DNA of 64,000 nt from Tipula vernalis (GCA_958295665.1 OY282560.1:267941315-268005314), one strand, 5' to 3'. Positions 1 through 11,900 are shown, numbered from the stretch's first letter. Numbers and translations are program-made. Notes: generated by a model from the letters alone, not told the origin.

Positions 1-513
1 ACTGTTAGAATCAAGTTAAGAAAACTAATGTCTTTCAATATTTGGCGAATCATGTTTACAGCATTGCTACATAGCACAACTGTGAACGTTTTCCTAAAAA
101 CGTATTTCTATTTTATGATTAAATCATCATCAGTTTAGCCACAAATGAATAACATGGCATTTCTGGCCTAAGTTATTTAGTTTTCCTTAATAATCATAAG
201 TTTCTCAGTATACGCTTTGACAATTTATTACTTCAACAAAACAATGACCAGAAATTTGAGTCTATAATGAAGGTTTTTTGTTGATACTGTATAGTGTATA
301 AGGGTTCATTTAGAATTTTTGTTAATTAAATACCACGCAGTAACAATATTTTCCTTCTTAATAAATTATAAAGTTCCAAATAGCGTATATACCTCATACT
401 GCAGCACCGTATATGCATTTACTCTTTATTAACCACTGTCAGATTGATTTGAAAAGTAGTATGATGTATGGTTACTGAAATGAATTGAAGGTTTTAGGAG
501 CAATTGAGCGTTA
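1..513. other. AT-rich DNA without recognisable gene
   Basis: I see no open frame of useful length, no transposon domain and no RNA-like fold in this stretch. The same holds for 684-1461, apart from scattered A/T runs. Confidence 0.6.
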
Positions 514-683
514 GGATTTTGTAACATCACTTTTTTTTCGATATTCGACCAATTATTGAATGCTCAACTATATTTACGTATATTTCCGGGCTAGTATGCA
601 TACATTTTGTATAAGCTAATTCACAAGTAAAGTTGAAAAAATTGATTTTTGTCGAATATCGGAAAAAATGTTATACAAAATCT
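514..683. repeat. 170-bp MITE-like inverted repeat
   Basis: The left end (gattttgtaacatc, then a T run and cgatattcgac, to about 549) is the reverse complement, with small gaps, of gtcgaatatcgg...ttatacaaaatc at 651-683. The arms are about 33 bases around a ~100-base centre. This is typical of a short non-autonomous DNA transposon or a foldback unit. I found no clear target-site duplication, so the class is open. Confidence 0.5.
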
Positions 684-1461
684 CAGTCCTGGTATAAATG
701 GAATGAATGTTTAGATACTATAATTGTCACATTGAGATTCACCACCTATTGAAACTGATGTGATTCATTACAACTGGCCAATTTCCATTAATGGTTTCAA
801 TATCGAAATCCGCAGAACGTCAATGGAAGCCATTCAAATGTTTTGTTTGAAACTGCACTCATACCGTTTGTAGTGAAATAGATAATGGTAAAAAACACAT
901 AAACGGATTAAAATTATAATACGCATAGTGATTTAGGAACAACATATTCCATATATTTACATATGCACCAATTAATCATTAAATTATAAATAAGTACAGA
1001 TGGTTTTCATAGTTGTTATTCAGCATTGCTCAATCTGTATAAAGAAACGTGTTCATATAGGTATGCATAACTAGATTCACATCAAGTATTTAATTCTTCA
1101 TTTCTTAGCATTATTCATAATTTTAATTTAATCAACAGTTTACAACTACTAAATTTGACTGTAGTAGTCTCAGTTTAAGATGATACATATCCAATGAAAT
1201 GAATTATATAAATACATATAAATACACAAATATACTAATATCAATATGAAACTAAATACGTACATTCATGCAGGGTTTTCTTGCCTTATCCTTAAATTGA
1301 GAATAACATCAATAATTTGAAACTAAATTATCTTATGTTTTTGAGAATACTATTCATACTCGTTGGAACAACGTATCAATTACATTTATCTCTTGTTTTC
1401 ATTCAGTTTGTTTGAAGAATTCAATCAGTGAAGACTTGTGTTAAAAAATATTTTATTTTTA

Positions 1462-1553
1462 TATATGGGAATTCTTTTTCAAATCGGCCTCCCCCTCTGC
1501 CCATTTGAATTTTGGGGAAACAAATTTTTTGAGCACACGAAAAAATTCGTCAA
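1462..1553 (+). repeat. Dispersed repeat, copy 1 (inverted partner at 29.6 kb)
   Basis: About 92 bases, starting tatatgggaattc and ending with gcacacgaaaaaattcgtca, recur in the opposite orientation at 29567-29657 with only a few differences. In both copies the outer edge is an AT tract. Weaker similarity (agtgaggtat) continues inward with an extra block in this copy. It looks like the end of a shared mobile element of unknown class. The 66-codon open frame starting inside it (1505) crosses the repeat and is not a gene. Confidence 0.55.
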
Positions 1554-2217
1554 GAAGTCTAGTTTTTGATATCGTTAGGGGTTTAGAAAAGAAAAAATAT
1601 TCTAACCTCAAAAAAACTATCTATAGTGAGGTATATTTACCAGCCGTAAACGCCGAAGTTCTAAATCATCAGGTGAATATTGAATACCTAATTAAAAAAT
1701 TTTAAAATTTATGAAAATTAATTAAAATGAATTTATTTGGCAGACGAGTCATCAAAATTTACAAGTGAAGTTAAGGTAAGCGAAACGCATTTAGCGAACA
1801 AGAAGTGGCTAAGTTGCTTTCACGAACCGTGGGAAGCCGTCGAGTTGAAGTGGCAGTCAACATTTGTGGGAAGACGAGAGGAACTACACAGATTAAGTTC
1901 GCCATCGTTAAAAATTGAGGAAAACTAAGAATGGAAAACCATATGCAAAATATAATTTATTGTAATACACAAAATTTACATAAAATATACAAAAATTTAT
2001 GTAAAAATTATAAACTTATTATTATTTAATAATAAATTAGAATAAGAACATTACGTTATGTTTGATTATAATAATAAATAATTTATTTTATTTTAATAAA
2101 TAAATAGTAAAAAAATTAATTAAATCAAGTATTTTATTTATTTTTATTAACATTTAAACACTCACTATGGAAATATTTTATTCTTAAATGGAGAATTACT
2201 AACCGTATAATAATCGT
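1554..2217. other. AT-rich stretch with one short unassigned open frame
   Basis: A 63-codon frame at 1737-1928 (+) uses a balanced amino-acid mix (KKWLSCFHEPWEAVELKW) that is less AT-driven than its surroundings. It may be a shred of a transposon gene. I recognise no family, start context or neighbour that would make it a gene. The rest (1930-2217) is very AT-rich and shows nothing. Confidence 0.25.
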
Positions 2218-2358
2218 ATGTTATACCACAAGACGATCGAAAATTTTCGATTATACGAGACGTATTGCCTGAAACACCACGAGACCGAAGGTCGAGTGGT
2301 GTTTTGCAAAGGCAATACGTCGAAATAAGAGAAAATTATCCATTGTCGTGTGGTATAC
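2218..2358. repeat. 141-bp imperfect palindrome
   Basis: Arms of about 65-70 bases pair across a tiny loop near 2288. The inner stem joins cgtattgcct...aaacaccac to gtggtgtttt...aggcaatacg, and the outer ends join ttataccacaagac to gtcgtgtggtata. The GC-richer stem stands out from the flanking AT-rich DNA. It may be a MITE or foldback element beside the 3' end of the Crypton-like gene. Confidence 0.6.
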
Positions 2359-2414
2359 AGGAGACTATATCTTGAATAAAGAAAACAATAAATTTAAATA
2401 GAAAAGTTACAATT

Positions 2415-3519
2415 TTAATAATTATAAATAAATGTACAATTATTATAGATATTTGTTGCTGCATTAGACGGTTGAGAAGACGGTTCCTTTAAGGAAGAAG
2501 ACGGTTCTTTTAAGGAAGAAGACGGTTCTTCTACGGAAGAAGGCGGTTCTTCTTTAATTAAGGTTGTATCTTTCCTTAAATTTGAAATTATGCTGTTGTG
2601 ATGTTTTTCGTTTAGTTGAAGGTATGGTTGAATGGAATTGGCTGAGTCATGACATTGGCTGTCTTTATTCACAGTAAGAAATAAACGATTAGTTTTAATG
2701 CTTTTGGTCCGTTTCGACATCATTTTTCTATATAATCGGACAGGGCAATGATTTATGTTTTCTGCATTTGTAGTTAACCATTTACTTTCAGCTGTTCGCT
2801 GATTTCCTCCTTGGGCGGTTTTAGAGAAAACCGTGTTATATTCGATACGTCCTGTTTCTTTCCCGAAATTATCTTTTTCATCTGTAAAATAGTCTAAAAG
2901 GCACGAAACTGATTCACCTCCACGCCAAGCGAGTTCCACAGCAGCAATTTGATAAAATTTACGTTGCAGACCGGAGGGCGTGTTTTCGTCAAATGTATCC
3001 AAAATTTTGCTGATTTCATCAGCCACTAACGCCGTTGAGCTGATTTTTCGTTTCGTCGGAATAGCCTGAAGTACTCTTCTTTTCGAATTTTTCGCATTTA
3101 CCGCGGCTTGAAACACTACATCTTTAAATGGGTCAATGGTTCGCTTAAATTGCGTAAAATATTTCTGGTGCACCATTTTAGCGGTAATATTCCAAATTGT
3201 TTTAACTACTCCTTCCTTATACTCCGTGCCATCTTGTTTCCGCATGTTGAAAGCCCAATCTTTTAGAATTAGGGCGAGTTCTTCGTTGGTTGTATTTTCA
3301 TCCAACTGGTACTTTCACACATTACAAAATTGATTAAATTGTCTTAAAACATATTCGTGAGTTTTTTTTTGTATTTGCCGGCTTGTTGTTTTCTTTCATT
3401 TCATCAATTATTTGTAAAGAATTATTCCCGAAACGATCCAATTTGGATTTATTGAAGTCGATAACTGGAAACTGACATATATAAACAGAATTGTTGTTTT
3501 TTCTTTTGTCAAATTTCAA
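2415..3519 (-). pseudogene. Crypton-like tyrosine recombinase (DUF3504-type), broken
   Basis: The largest open piece (3305-2415, 296 codons) resembles Crypton-type proteins and their domesticated relatives. It shows ELAWRGGE near residue 128, a segment of the kind that carries the first catalytic arginine, and later NHCPVRLYRKMM followed by a RLFLTVNK segment. An upstream piece (3519-3334) reads into it only after one frameshift and an in-frame TGA just before 3305. The expected C-terminal catalytic H/R/Y part is missing; a Ser/Glu/Pro repeat (SSSLKEP-like units) ends the protein instead. Cryptons move as circles by tyrosine recombination. This copy should be inactive as a recombinase. It could also be a decayed host gene derived from a Crypton. 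Confidence 0.6.
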
Positions 3520-3670
3520 ATTTGCTAAGCCTACACGATTTTAATTATGCTACTACATTTTACAAATGTTTATATAATCGATTATACAAAGGCTTATATA
3601 ATCGATGTAACCATAGTTACTATATTTTAACTATTAGAAAAACCAGGCATACATTGATTTTTATAATTTA

Positions 3671-4632
3671 ATGAGTGATATAGTCGGCATAACAGAATTT
3701 GCTAGTCTACAATCTATAATGAAATCAGTGACAGCTAAGGAATATAGAGTAGTGTCACTAAACAATAACGTGTGGAAAATCAATACACCAGATTCCGATA
3801 CATATAGAGCTCTGGCAACAAAGCTCAATGCGGAAGGTAAAGAATGGTTCACATACGAAGATAAAAACGAACGCGCAATTAAGGTTATGGCCAGAGGCCT
3901 TCATCCAACGTGTAAGAAGGAGGACATAATTGAGGACCTAAAGGCAAGAGATCTGCAAATAGAAGATGCAGTAAACATCCTAAAACGAGAGAGAGGTGAG
4001 AACAATCAAGTCAAAAAAGGGGGCTTCCACTCTTCATGTTTACGTTTAACAAAAAGAAGAAAGTTGAAAACATCTTCAACATCAAAGCAATTCTCAATAT
4101 GAGGGTTAAAATAGAACCGCTAAAGAAAAACACGAGGCTAATACCTCAATGCAAAAAATGCCAAGGCTTCAATCACACGCAAAAATATTGCAGACGGGAG
4201 CCAAGATGCGTAAAATGTGCAGGAAAACACAACGCGATAGAGTGTACCGAAAGTAGAAACATCCCTGCAAAATGTATAAACTGTAAAGGGCAATATCCTG
4301 CAAATTATAGAGGCTTTGAAGTAGCCAAAGAACTTCAAAGGCTAAGAAACAAAATGTATTAGATTCCTCAAAACCCTAAGGTTACCAAAGAGAAACCAAC
4401 TGAAACCCAAGCGGAGCCAAAACCACCAGTTATAGGTACAGAGCGGAAAAGTTATTTACAAATTGTTCAGCAACCATCTAATGCTATGAATGATAACCCC
4501 CTTGAAAGGATATGTCGAAGCAAAGAAGCCATAAATATACGGCTAGCAAAGCAAGAACGTGGTCTAGAAGCTTTATATAAGCGTCTAGAAATGCATCAAA
4601 CATTGAACGAGGCAACATCCCTCATATACTAA
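3671..4632 (+). pseudogene. LINE A ORF1 (gag-like, CCHC zinc knuckles), broken
   Basis: The first 143 codons (3671-4102) carry the C2HC-associated region typical of Jockey gag (IKVMARGLHPTCKKEDI). A frameshift near 4030 moves the frame to 4036-4632. This second part holds a clean knuckle, CKKCQGFNHTQKYC, a second CVKCAGKHNAIEC, and an incomplete third (CINCKGQYPANYRG, lacking its His and last Cys). A TAG at 4360-4362 interrupts it, then the same frame continues with a Lys/Glu/Leu-rich tail to TAA at 4630-4632. ORF2 begins at 4634, two bases on. ORF1 packages LINE RNA in the ribonucleoprotein. It is non-functional here. Confidence 0.8.
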
Positions 4633-4633
4633 A

Positions 4634-7259
4634 ATGAGCAGAACATTAAGAATTGTCACCTGGAACGCGAACGGACTAGCGCAGCATGTTCCAGAGTTAG
4701 ACATTTTTCTAAATTTTGAATAGATATACGCCATATATCGGAGAGCCATTTGACAAAAACAACACTTATTAAAATACGTGATTATGAATGTTACCATGCT
4801 GTTCACCCAGGAGGAACACCCAGAGGAGGATCAACAGTAATAGTGAAAAAGAATCTCAAACACTATGAAGAACCTAGTATAGAAGAAGAAAGTATGCAAG
4901 TTAAAACCATAAAAGTTGAAACTAACAATAATAATGAATACAGTATTTCCTCTATCTTCCTCTAAACAAAGAAGATTATAATAGACTCTTTAGATCACTA
5001 GGATCCAATTTTATTATTGGTGGTGACTTTAACGCAAAAAACACCTATTGGGGATCAAAACTTACAACCCATAAAGGAAAAGAGCTATTCGAATCCAGAC
5101 GAATAAATAACTGCGAGTTCCACTCTGAAGGTAAACAAACATACTGGCCTGCTGATATAAATAAAATACCAGATCTCATTGATTTCTATGTAACGAAAGG
5201 GATCTTCGAGGATTACATGTGCATCGAAAACAGCGATGGGATATATTCCGATCATACACCTGTTATCATGACTCTCAGCACAATGATAATTAATAAGGAT
5301 AACGTGCCTAAATTAACAAATAATAGAACTAACCGGGACCTATTCCAAGAACTAATTGACATGCAAATAGATCTAGAGTGCCGATTAAAACACCGGTACA
5401 GTTGGAAGACGAACTAGAGGTATTTAACAGTACTATTCAACAAGCAGCATGGGAAAGTTCTCCTGCTAGTCACACCGAATCCCGTAGGAATCAAAATTAT
5501 CCTAATGAGGTCATGGAGTTAGTTAGAGAGAAACGGAAGGCAAGAAAAACCTGGCAAAGGACACGCGCCCCGGAAAACAAAAAAATCCTCAATTTTCTAT
5601 GCAATAAACTAAAACAACTTATAAAAGAAATTAAGAATGAAACTATCAACAAGTACTTAAATGGTCTCACCGAACCTAAAGAAACTGATTACTCTCTTTT
5701 GAAAGCAACAAAGGGATTAAAAAGAACCAAAATGCATGTGCCACCTATTAAAAATGGGGAAGGAACCTGGGCCAAAAGCGACAAGTAAAAAGCTATTTTA
5801 TTTGCGGCTCGCTTGGAAGACACCGTTCAACCGTTACCTAGGCAAATAGCAGATGAAAACATAATAATAACAGTTAACAAAATTGATGAATATAACATTC
5901 GATGTGTAACATTACAGGAATTAAAAAATGAGATCAAGTGTAATTTGAACGCAAAAAAAGCTCCAGGATATGATTTAATTACTGGACAAGTAGTAAAATC
6001 CATTCCCGAGAAGGGACTACGAAAATTGGTTCAAATTATCAATGCTGTCTTCAGACTAAAATATGTCCCACGACAATGGAAGGTTGCTGAAGTAATTATG
6101 ATCCCCAAACCAGGTAAACCAGCGAACGATAAAAAGTCGTACAGACCGATTTCACTACTTCCTGTAATTTCAAAATTATTTGAAAAATTACTGCTCAAGA
6201 GACTCAAGCCAATAATAGAAGAGAGAAATTTGATTCCACCATACCAATTTGGATTTAGAGAAAATCACTCTACGATAGAACAAGTTCACAGAGTAACGGA
6301 TATAATCGAAGACTCACTTGAGAATAAGAAGATATGCTCCAGCATCTTCTTAGATGTAGCACAAGCTTTCGCCAAAGTTTGGCACCAAGAACTTGAATTT
6401 AAATTGCATCGAGATCTACCTAAGCAGTTCTATCAAATTCTTAAATCTTATATCGCAGACCGACATTTCCGTGTAAAATATAACCGAGAGTACTCTTAAC
6501 TAAAGAGAATATCAGCAGGCATACCACAGGGTAGCGTACTGGGTCCTATATTGTACATCCTGTACACCAGAGATATGCCAAATACAGAAGGTGCCACCAT
6601 AGCAACATTTGCAGACGATACAGCTATTCTGGCGACTGGAAAGTGTATATCAGAAGCAACGACCAAACTTCAAGAGCAACCGACACAGTGAGTAGTTGGA
6701 CAAAGAAATGGCGCATTAGCCTAAACGAGGCAACGTTAACGTAAACTTCACAAACCAGAAAGTTAACTGGATTCCAGTGGAACTTAATTCAAGGCCGGTA
6801 CCTCGGCATTACTCTCGATTGCAAGCTTAGATGGAAAGAGCATGTTAAAAAGAAAAATTAAACATCAAATATAGGAAAATGTATTGACTAGTAGGTAGAA
6901 ACTCTGAGCTTACAATACATAACAAACTGCTATTATATCAGCAAATACTTAAACCAGTATGGATCTACGGTATTCAACTTTGGGGTTGTACCAAGAAGAC
7001 AAATGTTTAAATGATTCAATGTTTTCAAAACAAAGTGCTGCGTGGCATTGTAGATGCACCATGGTACATTAAAAATGATAACCTCCATAGGGACTTAAAC
7101 ATGGAATATGTAAGTAAAGAAATACAAAATCATGTGAAGAAACACATTCAGCGAATATCTCGGCACCAAAATGCAGACATACGAAGTTTGTTGGATACCT
7201 CCAATGCAGTAAGAAGACTTCAAAGGCAGAAACCTTTGGAATTGGGCAGTTGTATTTAA
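4634..7259 (+). pseudogene. LINE A ORF2 (endonuclease and reverse transcriptase), broken
   Basis: The start ATG gives RIVTWNANGL, the opening of an APE-type endonuclease. GGDFNAKNTYWG (about 5020) and YSDHTPV (5246) follow. The RT part shows KSYRPISLLPVISKLFEK (6133), FLDVAQAF (6346), GIPQGSVLGP (6520) and FADDT (6608-6622). There are several breaks: a stop near 4720, frameshifts near 4960 and in the endonuclease, an in-frame TAA at 5786 and another at 6497. The Asp expected in AFDKVWH is Ala (AFAKVWH). The C-terminal region ends at 7259. This enzyme would nick target DNA and copy the element RNA into the genome; this copy cannot. Confidence 0.85.
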
Positions 7260-7953
7260 TTAGGATAGAGAAAAATAATTACTATGTAAATTCAAAATTC
7301 AAACGAGAGTAACCATTGGGTCACTGCTCGTCAAATGTGAATCTTCATTTAAGAAAGATAAATTACTAAATGATTTGTAAATCAGTTGTAATATTAAATA
7401 AAGGGGAAAAAATAAAAATTTGTGAATAGAGATACAACATCTAAAGAAGCTAGTATCCCATTATCTCTTGGCAAGAAATTCAGTGAAATCAACTGCACCA
7501 TTTAAAACATCAGCGATGAACATAGAAGCTGCAACCTTACGCCTTTCAATCAGTTATTCCAAATTTACAATTTTACAGCGCTCTGCATAAGATGGTAAAT
7601 TCCTTTTATTCTGCCACATTTAAAGTTTAGGATCAAACGGCCACGGCCACTTTATTTTGTGCAGCAAGTATAGAATTAATTGTTTTTGTACTCGTTCAAT
7701 TCGATCAAAATCAATCTTATACCTCGGATCCCAAATAATCGATCCAGTTTAGACTTAAGAGAACAGTACAAACTCTTAACGGAAATTGGATTGGCACGAC
7801 AAACGAAGCCCAGCAAACTATTATACTTAGCTACAATTAAGTTAATATGATCTAGGAAATTCAATTGATGATCCAAAATGACTCCCAAATCCTTAAATGT
7901 TGTCACTCTTTTGAACGGCTGATTATTACTATGATAAGAATGAGTAATCATCT

Positions 7954-9258
7954 TGTAACGACCGCCGTTGCGTCGTGACCTTTCACAAAGATTTTTGAAC
8001 AGAAAAATAATAACTAAATTATTATTTTAAATATCCAAGTTGAATTACACGCGCGCGCCGAGTGTTGCAAACGTTTTATGTATTACTATTTCAATTTGTT
8101 TTATGCCTCAACATATTTGTCTTCTCTTTGATTTCGTATTCAGAGTATAAAGGGGTAATTTTGTTGAATGCACGACGAGTCGAGAAGTGTAGGGTGTGTA
8201 TAGGAGCAATAAAAGTCAACACATTCACGTTTGCAATAATACTATATACCGGCCCGGTAAATCACAAGTCGATTATTCACCTATAAATTCGGATTGACAA
8301 AATATCTATTGTCGCCGAAGGAAGTGACATAAGTGTATCAGTAGGTGAGCCACATGTATATATAGAAAGCAAGCCAAATCCCATCCTATAATTGACTTTG
8401 ACCGTAACAATAGTCACTTTGTTATCAGAGTATTGGTCAATAATAATTGGACTTTAAAGCCCGATTTATCAACAGCTTTGAAGCTGTATATTAATTTGAC
8501 ATTAAATTCAGCGTATAGTATGCAAAATGACTTAAGAGTACAACGAAACTCTGAATTAAACGTGCAACAAAACTCTCACTTCAGCGTGTAACAAAACTTT
8601 GGCTTCAGCGTTCGACAAATTTCTGATTATCGTTTCTTATGTGGATCTTTAAAATAATACGAGAAACATACATTTTATAAATATTAATTTTGAATTATAA
8701 AAACTTAATAATTCATCAAACCATGCATGTACATATCTTGTTTACCGTTGTTGAGGTTTGATTGTGCAATTAGTTTTTTTTCTCTCTCACATGACTCATA
8801 ATTTCACCATGTGTGAGTAAATTTTCTTTTGATCGAATAGTGTGAGGTAAGGATCTTGTGGAGGGTCGGTCTTCCATATTTGTTCCGGGCGTGCCGTTCA
8901 CTACTCCAGGACAGGCTGTGCTGGAAGGCGGCACGCAATATGTGTTGGTCGTGCTGGAGTGGCGGTTTCTGTTCCGGGCGGTCGTCGTTAGGTCTGTCAT
9001 TAGAGTATCCCTCCATATTTTATAGGCATCGGTGACCGTCGCGACTGGGAAACAGCATCCCAGTAGGCGGGCCGATGAGGGGAGGTTTTTTTGACAGACA
9101 TTTGTCGTTTATTATTTCCTTAGCTACTGAGGCTGTGGCAAAAATAGTTTCATTCGCTATTCACTTCCCGTTTGTTGATTGAAGCATGTGAATATGCCTG
9201 GAAAACCCCACCCCGCACCGTGTGCTCTGTTAACGAAGCCCTTGCGGGTTTCGTTACA
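7954..9258. mobile_element. Solo LTR (1,305 bp) inserted in LINE C
   Basis: It starts TGTAACGACCGCC and ends GTTACA, so it has TG...CA ends inside a short inverted repeat TGTAAC/GTTACA. The target duplication atct is exact (7950-7953 and 9259-9262). TATA-like and AATAAA-like motifs lie inside (agagtataaagg near 8140, gcaataaaag near 8200). The first bases resemble the solo LTR at 60719 and the LTR start at 48186. No internal gag-pol is present, so it is what remains after LTR-LTR recombination. Its orientation is undetermined because the ends are symmetric. Confidence 0.75.
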
Positions 9259-9953
9259 ATCTTTCCCCTCCTGAAGAAACTCATAATCTTACATTTTTCT
9301 AGATGCAAGGGTAGGTCCATTTGTATAATAAATCTAGATCACTCTGCAGTTACATACATTGTTACGAAGTAGTTACGATTTTTGATATTTTCAAGTCATA
9401 TGCATAAAGTTCACAGCCACAATATTCGAGCAAAGATGCAATTTTATCAGGGTGAGAACCCTGAGGAACGCCTGAATGATCCTCAATGGTTTGGAGATGT
9501 AATACCATTTATTTTAACCACCCTTTCTTTCACGCAGGTACGAGCCAATCCAATGCAAAAATAATTTGCATTCTCCAAATCTATCTAATTTTCCACGAAG
9601 AATGTCAAACTGCGGTATACCAAATTGCCTTCGAAAAATCAGTAAAAATGACATCTAGCTGACTTCTATACTCAAACACTACAAATACTTTCGATGTCAA
9701 GCTTAACAGATTTGTAGTGGTACAACGTTGTCGGATGAACCCATGTTGTTGGATTCCTAATAAAGATTTGACATTAAAATACGGATAATTAGTTCAAATA
9801 ATTTAGGTATGGATAATAGTATGGATATTCCCCCGATAATTTTTTATGTCACAACGTCTTCCATCTCGCAGGGAAAATGCCATTCTTCAGATCTTTAAGA
9901 ATACTTGTACCAAAATTTTTAAGAATACTTGTGGGTATATTATCAAAACCAGA

Positions 9954-10337
9954 CTAATATTTCATTTTGGATATACCATCGATTACATCAGTCATAGAAA
10001 TAAACGGTAATCCTATTAGATTATGATGATACCGTTCCGAGTGAGGTGCAGAGGCGGGACTAACCCCATCATCATAGTGTTTCTTATAGACAGCTTGGAA
10101 AAAATCCGCAAATAGTTCACATGTATCGTTTACATTGTTAGCAGTAGCATTATTCAGAGACATCGTCTGAGGATAGCCGGAACATTTCCGTTTAGCATTA
10201 ACGAATGTCCAAAACAGCTTAGGATCCACCGTCAAATCATCTTTAAGATTTGAGATATAGCTTCTGTAAACGAGCCGACGCTGATTATCGAAATCTTGAC
10301 ATAACTGCAGGAATGAATTAATATATATTATCATCAT
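9954..10337 (-). pseudogene. LINE C, linker and start of RT domain
   Basis: This 127-codon open segment lies within LINE C between endonuclease and RT. It shows DPKLFWTFVNAKRK and the ADFFQAVYKKHY block that usually precedes the first RT motifs in CR1/Jockey-type LINEs. The frame continues past the stop at 9954 as a SGFDNIPTSIL segment, the usual 'DGIP' region. It is listed separately because it is the best-preserved part of LINE C. Confidence 0.65.
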
Positions 10338-11332
10338 TTAACTTAGCATGCTTGTGAGCTTTATTCTTCCTATTTCTTAAATTGATCAAGTTATTATTAA
10401 ACCACGATGGATGGTTATTCTTCCGATTATAACTTTTAGGCATATATTTATCAAAAGTATTAAATAGAATAATCAACTAAAGCATCAACATCGCTCCACT
10501 AATGATTAAAAATTTCATCCCAGCCCCGATTTTCAAAAAATATTATGCAATCCGAACAGTCAAAATCAATTTCCAATCCTTAATGGTATAATCTCTCAGG
10601 AACAAATGGCGCCATTGACTTTGTAATCGAACAATAATTAGGATCATTCACAAATACTAAATCAAGAACCCGGCCATTTAAATTAATGACTTTACAAATT
10701 TGATGCAAATCAAGCTATGACATAGAGTAAATAACAATGTGTTCATCACCAATAAAAATATTGGTCGGGAAGAAGTGGGACGGATTATCATCATCGGTGC
10801 GCCATATTATACCAGGAGTATTGAAATCTCCTAAAACACAAACTATGTCATTCATATTACAATCCGCAACAAAATGGTGAATGTTATCACAGTGTGAATT
10901 ATAAATCTCGGTAGCACTATGAGGTTGAATGTACGCCACATGTAAATATAATGATTTAACAAACCATGACAACTTCAAGGCAACAAATTCAATATTATAA
11001 TTCGGAGATATTACTTCACAGTTCAAAATTCAGTTATGCATATCCACCAGCATACCACCACCACCAGAATTAGCACTGGTTAGAGTTAATCGGTCACATC
11101 TGTGTACTACGTAATTATCCGTAAAAAATTCGAAACTTAAAACTCCTGATTGAAACCAAGTCTCACATAACACGTATATAGGAAAACAAGACGACGATAA
11201 AAATTTAGAAAATAGCAAATGATTTAGGGCACATACCACCAACATTTTGATAATAAATTGTGCTAAAGTCTTCAACTTTCAAATTCCCTCCATTAGAGCT
11301 GAGCGCGGAACTGAAACATTATTATTCATTAA

Positions 11333-11540
11333 CCCCTTAAGGACCAGACACAAGGTATCTCGGGACATGGTCCAAAAAGACCGTACCCGAGATAACTCGG
11401 CCGGTCACATATTGTACGTTCCATTATGTATTTGCCCGAAATAAACTGTGAAAATAATCTTATAACAATATTATTATTTATTTTATTATCTATTTTATTT
11501 TTACAATAATATTATTTAAACAAATTCGGTCCTTAAGGGG
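11333..11540. mobile_element. piggyBac-like MITE, 208 bp
   Basis: The ends are inverted repeats ccccttaaggacc (11333) and ggtccttaagggg (to 11540). The left flank is ttaa and the right flank is tcaa, a TTAA duplication with one later change. TTAA targets and CCC-starting ends are hallmarks of piggyBac-type elements. The interior is AT-rich and non-coding. It sits between the ORF1 and ORF2 remnants of LINE C. Confidence 0.7.
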
Positions 11541-11544
11541 TCAA

Positions 11545-11900
11545 TTTCCGACATGAATTCTTTAATCAAAACTCCAGGAGGCGACGCCGATGTATCCATC
11601 CATTTGGCCAAATTTGCTTACAGGAATACGATCATCATTATGTCGAAAGCAATATAATACAGGTTTCAGAATTCAAATTTATTTTTGATATACATCATGA
11701 GAACATCATCAGTATCGTCCTTGCATAGTCGACAAATAAAAATTTACCGTTGTGGTTTAACAGTACGGAGAGTAGAGTTCAATTCACCACTACCAATAAT
11801 AATTTTGGGCGATTCTATATTTTTGCCTAACGGTTGAGCAGTTGTAGCCGTTGTTGTGGTATTATTATCATTTCTCGTGATCTTGTAAGTATTGGTGAAG
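11545..11900 (-). pseudogene. LINE C ORF1 C-terminal remnant
   Basis: On the minus strand the translation gives PKIIIGSGELNSTLRTVK, then IFICRLCKDDTDDV, then ANLAKWMDTSASPGVLIKEF. This pattern, a short basic segment followed by an RRM-like strand and a C-terminal block, resembles ORF1 ends of CR1/Jockey-type LINEs. It carries at least one stop and a shift and lies directly upstream of the endonuclease, which supports the assignment. Confidence 0.5.

Larger units (their letters stand above)
3660..7418 (+). mobile_element. LINE A: Jockey-like non-LTR retrotransposon, degenerate
   Basis: Two consecutive genes, a gag-like ORF1 with zinc knuckles and an endonuclease-reverse transcriptase ORF2, are followed by an A-rich end (ggggaaaaaataaaa near 7418). 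The layout and motifs match LINE B at 58.2-64 kb, so both belong to the same Jockey-type lineage. Here ORF1 is 5'-truncated and both genes carry stops and shifts. It ends tail-to-tail against LINE C, which starts about 7440 on the other strand. Confidence 0.85.
7460..11290 (-). pseudogene. LINE C ORF2 (endonuclease-RT), broken
   Basis: Endonuclease motifs: LCETWF (about 11160) and LGDFNTPGIIW (about 10830). RT remnants: QHGFIRQRC and GVPQGS near 9450-9740. After the LTR, FKDLGVILDHQLNF (7850-7900) and an NSLLGFVCR stretch form the usual post-RT block, followed by a Trp-rich tail to about 7460. The catalytic FADD segment is not visible between about 9440 and 9360. Stops and shifts are frequent, so this copy is old and dead. 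Confidence 0.7.
7440..11900 (-). mobile_element. LINE C: CR1/Jockey-group retrotransposon, split by two insertions
   Basis: Reading right to left: an ORF1 C-terminal remnant (11.9-11.55 kb), an endonuclease (11.28-10.7 kb), an RT region (10.34-9.44 kb), then RT and C-terminal domains to about 7440. A solo LTR (7954-9258) and a piggyBac-like MITE (11333-11540) interrupt it. Removing the LTR rejoins the sense: KCKIMSFF on one side runs into HSYHSNNQPFKRVTTFKDLG on the other. LINE D at 29.7-30.5 kb is a relative, with a similar C-terminus. Confidence 0.75.

Noticed and set aside
8770..9016. Two overlapping 70-76 codon frames on the minus strand
   Set aside because: They lie within the solo LTR (7954-9258) and have no domain; the GC-richer stretch is LTR sequence.
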